From assembly GCA_034421515.1 (NCBI GenBank), contig DAOUKH010000095.1, positions 1-29,427 of the forward strand: a stretch of 29,427 nt of DNA. Reading direction: 5' to 3'. Position numbers and translations under genes: made by a program. Positions 21,800 through 28,583 of this stretch are shown here, piece after piece. Origin of the DNA: DAOUKH01 sp034421515 (GTDB lineage Bacteria; Chloroflexota; Dehalococcoidia; SHYB01). The notes below the pieces were generated by a model. The model saw only the letters and a program-made list of their open reading frames with translations. It had not been told where the DNA came from and made no database searches. The number at the start of each line of letters is the position of its first letter. Position 1 is the first letter of the stretch.

Positions 21800-21824
21800 G
21801 TAGGGGCGCCTCTTGTGGGCGCCC
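21800..21824. repeat. GTAGGGGCG palindrome, copy 2
   Basis: Begins GTAGGGGCGCC and ends GGGCGCCC, with GGGCGCC complementary to GGCGCCC around TCTTGTG. It differs from copy 1 mainly in the inner arm and loop. Confidence 0.55.
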
Positions 21825-21866
21825 GTCCCCTCCCGTAGAGGCCGCGCGCGGCAGGAACGGACGCGC

Positions 21867-22775
21867 CTAGCCGCGGCGGAGGCGGGGGTCGAGGGTGTCG
21901 CGGAGCGCGTCGCCGAGAAGGTTGAACCCGAAGACGGTGAGCGTGAGGGCAAGCCCAGGGAAGACCGCGTTCCACGGCGCCCGGTTGAAGACGGTGGCGG
22001 TGGCGTTTTCGGCGACCATCGCTCCCCAAGAGGGGTTGGGCGGGGGAACGCCGAGGCCGAGGAAGCTGAGCGACGCCTCGATGATGATGGCGAGCCCGAG
22101 GAACGAGGTGACGACGATCATCACCGGGGCGAACGTCTGCGGCGCGATATGCCGGATGAGGATGCGAAGGTCGGAGGCGCCGACGGCGCGGATGGCCTGG
22201 ATGAACTCCATCTCGCGGACGCTCAAGACAACGGAGCGCACCACGCGGGCGACGTTCGGGATCTGGATCACGGCGATGGCGATGATGACGTTGCGCTCCG
22301 ACTGCCCCGCCGTCGCCACGATGGCCAGCGCCAGCACGAGCGTCGGGATGGACATGACGATGTCGACGGCGCGTTGGATGATGGAGTCGCGCCAATCGGC
22401 GTAGTAGCCGCTGACAAGGCCCATAAGGAATCCCGCCAGCGAACCGAAGAAGATGGCGATGACCGAAATGCTGATCGACGCGCGCGTGCCGACCATGAGG
22501 CGGCTCAGGTTGTCCCGTCCGAGACTGTCCGAGCCCAAGATGTAGCCCCCGGTCCATTCGGGCGGCGCGTAGGTGTTCACCGCGTCGATCTTCTGCGGGT
22601 CGCCGGGGGCGAGCCATTCGCCGAAGATGGCGAGGAAGACGGCGGCCAGCACCAAGAAGAGGCCCACCCCGCCCAGGGGCTGCGCCTTGCAGAACCCGAC
22701 GAGCCAAGACCAGAAGCCTTGAAGGACTTCTCCCACGCGGGAGTTGCTCTGCATCGCTCCGGTCTGGACTGCCAT
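21867..22775 (-). CDS. ABC transporter permease, DppC-like (302 aa)
   Basis: Inner-membrane permease of the peptide/nickel importer family. After an N-terminal hydrophobic segment (about 38-55, VGLFLVLAAVFLAIFGEWLAP) comes LGSDSLGRDNLSRLMVGTR, the DppC-type conserved periplasmic loop. The membrane domain has about five further helices and the EAA-like cytoplasmic loop IQAIRAVGASDLRILIRHI, with ASLSFLGLGVPPPNPSWG near the end. The ATG follows the dppB-like stop by 12 bases with GGGAGC upstream, so the two permeases are co-transcribed and should heterodimerise. They probably serve the binding protein encoded convergently at 19509-21446. The transported substrate is unknown. Confidence 0.93.
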   Translation of the reverse strand: MAVQTGAMQSNSRVGEVLQGFWSWLVGFCKAQPLGGVGLFLVLAAVFLAIFGEWLAPGDPQKIDAVNTYAPPEWTGGYILGSDSLGRDNLSRLMVGTRASISISVIAIFFGSLAGFLMGLVSGYYADWRDSIIQRAVDIVMSIPTLVLALAIVATAGQSERNVIIAIAVIQIPNVARVVRSVVLSVREMEFIQAIRAVGASDLRILIRHIAPQTFAPVMIVVTSFLGLAIIIEASLSFLGLGVPPPNPSWGAMVAENATATVFNRAPWNAVFPGLALTLTVFGFNLLGDALRDTLDPRLRRG

Positions 22776-22787
22776 GCGCCCCGCTCC

Positions 22788-23744
22788 CTAGCCGTACCTG
22801 ACCCTGGGATCGAGCCAGGCGTAGAGGATATCGACGATGAGGTTGGCGAGGAGCACGATCCCCGAGAACATCAGGACGATGCCTTGCACGATGGGGAAGT
22901 CGCGGCGGACGATCGCTTCAACGAGGCTGTGGCCGAGTCCGGGGAGGTTCCAGAACCGCTCCATGATGACCGTCCCGCCGATGAGCGCGGCATACTGCAG
23001 CCCAACGATGGTGACGACGGGAAGAAAAGCGTTCTTCAAGGCGTGCCGGACTACGACCGTCCGCTCCGCGAGGCCCTTGGCCCAAGCGGTGCGGATGTAG
23101 TCCTGCCGCAGCACCTCGAGGAGCGCCGAGCGCGTCATCCTCGCGACAACGGCGGAGAGCAGGTAGCCCAGGGCGAGGGCGGCCCAAATGACCTGTTGGA
23201 AGTTGGTCCAAGGGTCGTCCCAGAAATTGGCCGGCTTGATCGGCGGTATCCACTCGAACACCAGCACCATGACCAGCAACATGAGCGCGGCGACGAAGAA
23301 GTTGGGCAGGGCCAGCCCGCCGATGGTCAAGATGCGGGCGACGTAGTCGATCCACGTGTTCTGGCGCACCGCCATCAAGACGCCGAGCGGCAGCGCGATG
23401 ACCAAAGAAATAATGACCGTGATCGTCGCGAGTTGGAACGTGAGCGGGAAGGTGTCGCCGATTTCTCCGAGAACCGTCTTATCCTTGAAGATCGCGTCGC
23501 CCCAGTCTCCCACGAAGATGCCGCCGATCCAGTCGAAGTACTGCGCGACGTAGGACTTGTCCAAGCCGAGGTCGGCGCGAATCCGATCGTAGGCCGCCGG
23601 GTCGGGGGTGCCGGAGCCGTCGCCGATCAGAATGGAAAGGGCGACGTCGCCGGGGACGATGCGCATGATCCCGAAGATCAGGATCGAAATGCCGATGAGA
23701 ACGGGAATGAACTGGAGAAGCCGCTTCGCGATGTAACGCTTCAA
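22788..23744 (-). CDS. ABC transporter permease, DppB-like (318 aa)
   Basis: Partner permease of the DppB/OppB type. MKRYIAKRLLQFIPVLIGIS is the hallmark N-terminus with the first helix, followed by GDVALSIL and a periplasmic segment (DPAAYDRIRADLGLDKSYV) typical of the family. Five more helices follow, and the EAA loop is DYIRTAWAKGLAERTVVVRHAL. The protein ends DILYAWLDPRVRYG, as DppB proteins do. The start is TTG (23744) with GAGG six bases upstream; no in-frame ATG lies nearby. It is the first gene after a strong minus-strand promoter. No ATPase genes follow, so those subunits must be encoded elsewhere or shared. Confidence 0.93.
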   Translation of the reverse strand: MKRYIAKRLLQFIPVLIGISILIFGIMRIVPGDVALSILIGDGSGTPDPAAYDRIRADLGLDKSYVAQYFDWIGGIFVGDWGDAIFKDKTVLGEIGDTFPLTFQLATITVIISLVIALPLGVLMAVRQNTWIDYVARILTIGGLALPNFFVAALMLLVMVLVFEWIPPIKPANFWDDPWTNFQQVIWAALALGYLLSAVVARMTRSALLEVLRQDYIRTAWAKGLAERTVVVRHALKNAFLPVVTIVGLQYAALIGGTVIMERFWNLPGLGHSLVEAIVRRDFPIVQGIVLMFSGIVLLANLIVDILYAWLDPRVRYG

Positions 23745-23814
23745 GAGGACCTCGCGATGGCGCGGCGCGAATGGGTTCGCGGCCCTTCCCGCTAGGTTCG
23801 GAAATGCGCGCGGA

Positions 23815-23843
23815 AGTCTAGCATTCCCGTTTCAAAGGGTCAA
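23815..23843 (-). promoter_or_regulatory. Promoter for the permease operon
   Basis: TTGACC (23843-23838) and TAGACT (23820-23815) with a 17-base spacer and a TGC extension just before the -10. Transcription would begin near 23808, about 65 bases before the TTG start. Confidence 0.65.
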
Positions 23844-23884
23844 TCGAAGAAGCACCCGTGGACGCCTCCCGCGGCCCGCTTTGC

Positions 23885-23890
23885 TACGAT
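23885..23890 (+). promoter_or_regulatory. -10 of a possibly leaderless gene
   Basis: TACGAT lies six bases before the ATG at 23897, and no Shine-Dalgarno sequence is present. A transcript starting at the A of the ATG would be leaderless. A TGGACG at 23859-23864 is spaced too widely (20 bases) to be a good -35. Confidence 0.35.
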
Positions 23891-23896
23891 GGTCGC

Positions 23897-24748
23897 ATGC
23901 GTATCGACGCCCACGTGAAGGCCTTTCCCGACAGCGTCCGGCAGCAGCGGGACGACTACCTGGACCGCGATCTGACCTTCCGCTCGATGTACGGAAAGCC
24001 GGAGACGAAGCTCGGCAGTCTCGACGACCTGCTGGCGAGCATGGACCGGAACGGCATCGACCGCGCCTGCCTGGTCAGCATCGGGTGGTCGGCGCAAGAG
24101 CACTGCGTCGAGATCAACGACTTCATCCTCGAAGCGGCGGCGGCGCACCCGGCGCGCATCGTCCCCTTCTGCGTGGTCAACCCGCTGGCCGGCCGGGAGG
24201 CGGCGCGGGAGGTCGAGCGGTGCGCTCGGCTGGGGGCCCGCGGCGTCGGCGAGCTGCATCCCGACACCCAGGGCTTCGACCTCGCCGACCGGCGCGCGCT
24301 CGAGCCGGTGATGGACGCGGCGCGCGAGCACGGCATGCCGGTGCTCACGCACGCCTCGGAGCCGGTGGGGCACCTCTACCCAGGGAAGGGGAACCAGCGA
24401 CCTGAGACCCTGCTCGCCTTCGCCAAGAACTTCCCCGGCGCGAAGATCGTCATGGCCCACTGGGGCGGCGGCCTGCCCTTCTACTCGCTCATGCCCGAGG
24501 TGCGCGAGGCGCTGGCCGGCGTCTACTTCGACACCGCGGCGACCCCGTTCCTCTACGACGTGCAAGTCTTCGAGACGGTCGCCGGCCTGGTCGGCGCGGA
24601 CCGCATCCTCTTCGGCTCCGACTTCCCGCTGCTGGCGCAGGAGCGCGTGCTCAACCAGCTCGAAGGGTCCGCGCTGAGCGCGGAGGAGAAGGCCGCCATC
24701 GGCGGCGGCAACGTGGCGCGGCTGCTCGGGATCGAGCCCGCCGGCTAG
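23897..24748 (+). CDS. Amidohydrolase family 2 protein, short form (283 aa)
   Basis: The compact TIM-barrel version of the family. MRIDAHVKAFPDS supplies the D-x-H metal pair at the very N-terminus. GARGVGELHPDTQGF, MPVLTHASEPVGH, AKIVMAHWGGGLPFY and DRILFGSDFPLLAQ provide the remaining His ligands and the catalytic Asp. The ATG at 23897 is chosen because the metal motif then starts at the usual distance; a GTG at 23858 is an alternative. There is no RBS, in line with a leaderless start. It is much shorter than the 400-residue paralogues at the left of the window and closer to the uronate isomerase/TatD-like hydrolase length. It ends in a CTAG shared with galU. Substrate unknown. Confidence 0.9.
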   Translation: MRIDAHVKAFPDSVRQQRDDYLDRDLTFRSMYGKPETKLGSLDDLLASMDRNGIDRACLVSIGWSAQEHCVEINDFILEAAAAHPARIVPFCVVNPLAGREAAREVERCARLGARGVGELHPDTQGFDLADRRALEPVMDAAREHGMPVLTHASEPVGHLYPGKGNQRPETLLAFAKNFPGAKIVMAHWGGGLPFYSLMPEVREALAGVYFDTAATPFLYDVQVFETVAGLVGADRILFGSDFPLLAQERVLNQLEGSALSAEEKAAIGGGNVARLLGIEPAG

Positions 24749-25611
24749 CCGCGCAGCTTGTCGCCGAGCCACGCGCGGAGCGCGGGCCCCATCTCCGGCC
24801 GCTTGAGTGCCTCGTGGACAGACGACTTCACCATGCCCAGCGGCGTACCCGCGTCGAGGTACTGGCCCTCGTACTCGATGGCGTAGAGCCCCTGCTCCTG
24901 CGCGACGGCGTTCATGGCGTCGGTCAGTTGAATCTCGCCGATGGCGCCGGGCTTTGTTCGCTCCAAGGCATCGAAGATCTCCGGCGTGAAGACGTACCGG
25001 CCAACGATTGCGAGCCGCGACGGCGCTTCGCTCAGCGGCGGCTTCTCGACGAGCCGCGACAGCTTGTACGCACCGTCCTCGACGCGCTCGCCCTCGATGA
25101 TGCCGTAGCGGCTGACGTCCTCGTCGGCGACGGGGTTCACCGCGACGACCCCCGCGCCGTGCCGCTCGAACACGTCGAGCAGTTGCCGCGTGACGGGCGT
25201 CCCTGCGTCGAAGACGTCGTCGGGGAGCAGGACGGCGAAGGGCTCGCCGCCCACCACGTTCTTGGCAGTGAGCACGGCGTGCCCGAGCCCAAGCTGCTCC
25301 TGTTGCCGGACCGACGAGACCTCGACGAGGCCGGCAAGAGCGCGCACCTGCTCCAACCGTGCACCGTCGCCCTTGCCTTCGAGGATGCCTTCGAGCTCGA
25401 CGTTGCGGTGGAAGTAGTCCTCGACCGCCTTCTTGTTATGCGAGGTGACGAGGACGACGTGCTCGATGCCGGAGGCCGCGGCCTCCTCGACGGCGTACTG
25501 GATCACCGGCTTGTCGACGATGGGAAGGGCTTCCTTCGGGACGGCCTTGCTCGCGGGAAGGAACCGGGTGCCCCATCCCGCCGCCGGAATCACCGCCTTG
25601 CGGACCTTCAC
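24745..25611 (-). CDS. galU: UTP-glucose-1-phosphate uridylyltransferase (288 aa)
   Basis: Makes UDP-glucose from UTP and glucose-1-phosphate for envelope polysaccharides. AVIPAAGWGTRFLPASKAVP and KEALPIVDKPVIQYAVEEA are the nucleotide-binding signature, with LPDDVFD, RLVEKP and GAIGEIQLTDAM further on. The GTG start at 25611 is preceded by GAGGAGG at good spacing, and the family N-terminus starts there; the open frame extends upstream across the promoter-like region. It is the last gene of the rph-yihY-galU series, 67 bases after the membrane-protein gene, where a TATACT could provide an extra promoter. Confidence 0.96.
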   Translation of the reverse strand: MKVRKAVIPAAGWGTRFLPASKAVPKEALPIVDKPVIQYAVEEAAASGIEHVVLVTSHNKKAVEDYFHRNVELEGILEGKGDGARLEQVRALAGLVEVSSVRQQEQLGLGHAVLTAKNVVGGEPFAVLLPDDVFDAGTPVTRQLLDVFERHGAGVVAVNPVADEDVSRYGIIEGERVEDGAYKLSRLVEKPPLSEAPSRLAIVGRYVFTPEIFDALERTKPGAIGEIQLTDAMNAVAQEQGLYAIEYEGQYLDAGTPLGMVKSSVHEALKRPEMGPALRAWLGDKLRG

Positions 25612-25658
25612 GCGGCCCTCCTCCTCGTCGCACACGTCGTCACGACGCGTCCGAAGCC

Positions 25659-25664
25659 AGTATA
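25659..25664 (-). promoter_or_regulatory. Possible internal -10 before galU
   Basis: TATACT on the minus strand lies about 48 bases before the galU GTG, in the 67-base gap after the YihY gene. No convincing -35 is seen. Confidence 0.3.
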
Positions 25665-25678
25665 CCGGCGGGGTGGTG

Positions 25679-26701
25679 CTAACCGCTGTGACTGCTGCGC
25701 GGCCAGAGTCGCCGCAGCGGCTGCGCCCCGGAACTGACACGGCGGCGCAGGTACTCCAGGGCGGGTGCGACGCCCAGCGTCCAAATGTCGATCTGCCTGA
25801 CGACCCCCTGCTCGACGAGCCTCGTGTGGATCGAGGCGATCAGCCCGCCGATGAGGACGATCGCCGCCGAGATGTAGAGCCACCCCAGCAGCACGGCGAC
25901 GGAGGTGAACTCGCCGTAGACCTGGGTGACGTCGGCGCGGGCGCGGGTGTAGTAGAAGAACAAGCCCTTCGCGATTTCGAAAGCCAGCGAGGCGATGAGC
26001 GCCCCGAAGAGCACGTTCTTGACCTGGACGTGCGTGTTGGGAAGGAAGCGGTAGAGGACGACGAGCGCGAGGAAGGTGAGGACCCAGGTGCTGACGGCAA
26101 GATAGGCCGGCCCGGCGAGGAGGCCGCTGATCTGCATAGGGTCGTTGGTCTCGGCGAAGGCGCGGATGATCGTGTTCGAGAGGAGTAGGCCGGTGAAAAC
26201 CATCCCAGCGCCGATGGTGAAGCTCAAGTCGATGACGCGCTCCAGCAGGAAGGAGCGGGGAGTCCGCACGTCCCACGCGGTGTTGATCCCCTTGCGCAGG
26301 GTGGCAAAGACGGCCGTCGAGGCCCAAGCGAGACCCACGATCGCCAGCGGCGCGGTGATGTCCGCCGAGCCAACGGCGCGCCGTACGGCGTCGGCGATGG
26401 TCTCCTGCGAGACCGGGATGAAGGTGCCGAGGGCCCGCTGGAGCTCGACCTGCTGCAGAGCCGTCTCGTTCACGAAGAAGTCGAAGGCCAGGATGATCAG
26501 GATCGAGAGGGGGAAGAGGGAGAAGAACGAGTAGAAGGCGATGGCCGCGGCCATCTGCATGCTGTTGTTGGTGAGGAAGTACTGGGTCTGACGGGCGCAA
26601 AAGAGGACGAAGGCGCGGGCCCCAGTTCCGAGGTCGGTGTCGACCTCGCGCCGCAGCTCCTTGGGCGGCTGCTCTAGGAGACTCGCCAGCCGGTTCTTCA
26701 T
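25679..26701 (-). CDS. YihY/BrkB-family membrane protein (340 aa)
   Basis: Integral membrane protein of the YihY/virulence-factor-BrkB family, often mislabelled RNase BN. About six transmembrane segments can be counted. The conserved AAAIAFYSFFSLFPL is in the first, then TAVFATLRKGINTAWDV, LYRFLPNTHVQVKNVLFGAL, and FYYTRARADVTQVYGEF before the last two helices. The N-terminus carries a charged cytoplasmic stretch. It lies 21 bases after rph and before galU on the same strand. Its function is not established; an RNase role is not supported by this sequence. Confidence 0.92.
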   Translation of the reverse strand: MKNRLASLLEQPPKELRREVDTDLGTGARAFVLFCARQTQYFLTNNSMQMAAAIAFYSFFSLFPLSILIILAFDFFVNETALQQVELQRALGTFIPVSQETIADAVRRAVGSADITAPLAIVGLAWASTAVFATLRKGINTAWDVRTPRSFLLERVIDLSFTIGAGMVFTGLLLSNTIIRAFAETNDPMQISGLLAGPAYLAVSTWVLTFLALVVLYRFLPNTHVQVKNVLFGALIASLAFEIAKGLFFYYTRARADVTQVYGEFTSVAVLLGWLYISAAIVLIGGLIASIHTRLVEQGVVRQIDIWTLGVAPALEYLRRRVSSGAQPLRRLWPRSSHSG

Positions 26702-26722
26702 GGTCCGCCCGCGGCGGCGCGG

Positions 26723-27451
26723 CTACGCGCCGGACGCGGCTCCATCGCCCGCCGCCCGCTGGGCCTCTCCCAGCGAGCGGATGCCTTTCGCGGCAAGGTC
26801 GAGCAGCCCATCGAGCTGGGCGCGGGAGAAGGGGTCGCCTTCCGCCGTCCCCTGCACCTCGATGAAGTCGCCCTCGCCGGTCATCACCACGTTGAAATCG
26901 ACGTCGGCGTGCAGGTCTTCCTCGTAGCAGAGGTCGAGCAGCGCCTCGCCGAGCACGAGCCCCACGCTGACCGCGGCCACGGAGTCCTTCAGGGGCATGG
27001 CCGGAATCGCGCCCTTCTCCACCAGCCCGCTCGCCGCCTGATGCAGCGCGGCGTAGGCGCCGGTGATCGCCGCGGTGCGGGTGCCGCCGTCGGCCTGGAT
27101 CACGTCGCAGTCGATGGTGACGGTGCGCTCGCCGAGCGCCTCCATGTCGACCACGGCCCGCAGCGACCGGCCGATGAGCCGCTGGATCTCGACGGAGCGT
27201 CCGTCGCGGCGGCCCACCTCGCGCTGCCGCCGGGTCAGGGTCGAGCGGGGCAGCATGCCGTACTCGGCGGTCACCCAGCCGCGCTTCTGGCCGCGCAGGA
27301 AGCCGGGGACGCCGTCTTCGACGGAGGCGGCGCACAGCACGCGCGTATTGCCCGCCTGGATCATCGCCGACCCCTCGGCGTAGGGCTGGGCCCCGAGGGT
27401 GATGACCGTGGGCCGGATCTCGTCGTTCGCTCGCCCGTCGATGCGCGCCAG
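26723..27451 (-). CDS. rph: Ribonuclease PH (242 aa), probable CTG start
   Basis: Phosphorolytic 3'-5' exoribonuclease trimming tRNA 3' ends. DGRANDEIRPT at the N-terminus, SVEDGVPGFLRGQKRGWVTA, EYGMLPRSTLTRRQRE (the phosphate-binding Arg segment), SLRAVVDMEALGERTVTIDC and IQADGGTRTAAITGAYAAL are the RNase PH signatures, with DFNVVMTGEGDFIEVQGTAEG near the end. No ATG, GTG or TTG exists where the family starts. A CTG at 27451 would give MARIDGR, with GGAGG six bases upstream, so a CTG start is proposed. The open frame continues about 60 residues further up without support. First gene of the rph-yihY-galU series. Confidence 0.94.
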   Translation of the reverse strand: MARIDGRANDEIRPTVITLGAQPYAEGSAMIQAGNTRVLCAASVEDGVPGFLRGQKRGWVTAEYGMLPRSTLTRRQREVGRRDGRSVEIQRLIGRSLRAVVDMEALGERTVTIDCDVIQADGGTRTAAITGAYAALHQAASGLVEKGAIPAMPLKDSVAAVSVGLVLGEALLDLCYEEDLHADVDFNVVMTGEGDFIEVQGTAEGDPFSRAQLDGLLDLAAKGIRSLGEAQRAAGDGAASGA

Positions 27452-27668
27452 GAATCTCCTCCACGCCGGCTCGCGCCGCCGCCGCGGAATTATAGCAAGG
27501 GCCGCCCTCCGGCCCCTCCTCCGCTCGAAGGCGCCCCTTAAACCTCCCTCCCGCTGGGAGGGACTGAGGGCGGGCACGAGCACTTCAACCGAGGCAGAAA
27601 AGGGCGCCGCCTCCTCCCCCAAGGACCGTCCGGCTACCATATGGCCTGGCAGTCAGCATGGGAACGCC
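27452..27668. other. Divergent spacer between rph and the EamA gene
   Basis: Contains the inverted repeat TCCCTCCC (27545-27552) / GGGAGGGA (27556-27563) with the loop GCT, followed by CTGAGGGCGGGCACG, and a weak -10 candidate TACCAT (27635-27640) for the plus strand. No gene is seen. The hairpin is related to that at 21577-21597. Confidence 0.5.
27545..27577. repeat. TCCCTCCC/GGGAGGGA hairpin repeat
   Basis: Perfect eight-base arms with loop GCT, then CTGAGGGCGGGCACG. It corresponds to the unit at 21577-21612, which has the same CTCCC...GGGAG arms and a downstream GAGGGCGGG. Confidence 0.5.
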
Positions 27669-28583
27669 GTGAGCAGACAGACCCAAGCCTATCTCTACGC
27701 GGGGGCCGCGGTCCTCCTCTGGTCGACCGTCGCGTCGGCGTTCAAGCTGTCGCTGCGGTACGTCGACGTGCCGCATATGCTGTTCTACGCGGCCCTGGTG
27801 TCCACGGTCGCGCTGCTCATCGTGGCGGCGTGGCGGGGCAAGCTGGGGGAGGCGTTCTCCTGCTCCCGGAAGGAATACCTGCGGTCGGCGGCGCTCGGCT
27901 TCCTCAACCCCTTCCTCTACTACCTTGTGCTCTTCGAGGCGTACGACCGCCTCCCCGCCCAGGAGGCGCAGCCGCTCAACTACACGTGGCCCATGGTGGT
28001 GGTCATCCTCTCGGTGCCGCTGCTCAAGCAGCCGCTCGGCCGCGTATCCCTGGCCGCCATCGCGGTGAGCTTCCTCGGCGTGCTCGTCATCGCGACACGC
28101 GGCGACCTGCTGGCCTTCCGAGTCAGCGACCCTCTGGGCACGGTGCTCGCGGTGGGCAGCGCGCTCATCTGGGCCACCTTCTGGCTGACCAACGTCCGCG
28201 ACGACCGCGACGAGGTCGTCAAGCTGCTCCTGAACTTCGCCTTCGGGCTCGTCTTCGTCACCATCGCGGCGCTTGTCCTGTCCGGCCCGCCTCCGTTGGA
28301 CCTGCGCGGCATCGGCGGTTCGGCCTACGCCGGCGTCTTCGAGATGGGCCTGACCTTCGTGCTCTGGATGCGCGCGCTGTCGCTCTCACGCACGACGGCC
28401 CAGGTGAGCAACCTCGTCTACTTCTCGCCCTTCCTCTCGCTCGTCCTCATCAACGTCATCGTGGGCGAGACGATCCGGCTGTCGTCGGTCATCGGGCTGC
28501 TCCTCATCATCGGTGGCATCGTCCTCCGCCGCTTCGACCGCACGGCGAGTACGGAGGAAGGGACCTCCGCACCCCGCACCTAA
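27669..28583 (+). CDS. EamA/DMT-type transporter (304 aa)
   Basis: Drug/metabolite transporter family with two EamA repeats and ten predicted helices. Each repeat starts from a segment such as AYLYAGAAVLLWSTVASAFK or LGTVLAVGSALIWATFWLTN, and the first repeat includes LNYTWPMVVVILSVPLL. GTG at 27669 is chosen as the protein then starts just before helix 1; the RBS is weak (GGGA). It probably exports amino acids or other small metabolites, but the substrate is unknown. It stands alone and its TAA overlaps the ComEC stop on the other strand by four bases (28580-28583). Confidence 0.93.
   Translation: MSRQTQAYLYAGAAVLLWSTVASAFKLSLRYVDVPHMLFYAALVSTVALLIVAAWRGKLGEAFSCSRKEYLRSAALGFLNPFLYYLVLFEAYDRLPAQEAQPLNYTWPMVVVILSVPLLKQPLGRVSLAAIAVSFLGVLVIATRGDLLAFRVSDPLGTVLAVGSALIWATFWLTNVRDDRDEVVKLLLNFAFGLVFVTIAALVLSGPPPLDLRGIGGSAYAGVFEMGLTFVLWMRALSLSRTTAQVSNLVYFSPFLSLVLINVIVGETIRLSSVIGLLLIIGGIVLRRFDRTASTEEGTSAPRT

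Larger units (their letters stand above)
21502..21866. other. Repeat-rich spacer between the convergent transporter genes
   Basis: No credible gene is seen. The spacer holds a CCTCTCCC/GGGAGAGG hairpin (21577-21597), two copies of a GTAGGGGCG...CGCCC palindrome (21672-21695 and 21800-21824), and the second copy of the dispersed double-hairpin repeat (21706-21769). It looks like a landing site for several short repeat families. Confidence 0.6.

Noticed and set aside
21577..21824. CRISPR-like array in the repeat-rich spacer
   Set aside because: Repeats belong to different families, are unevenly spaced and number only one or two each; no cas gene is nearby.
21813..23795. 660-codon plus-strand open frame opposite the two permeases
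   Set aside because: Composition is highly charged and repetitive, as usual for the antisense of GC-rich membrane-protein genes; the minus strand has clear DppB and DppC motifs.
25608..27464. 618-codon minus-strand open frame covering rph and yihY
   Set aside because: It is Arg/Pro/His-rich and out of frame with both recognised genes; a GC-rich shadow.
27452..27640. N-terminal extension of RNase PH by about 60 residues
   Set aside because: The extension is in frame but runs through the intergenic hairpin repeat, has no RBS and is not part of the RNase PH fold.
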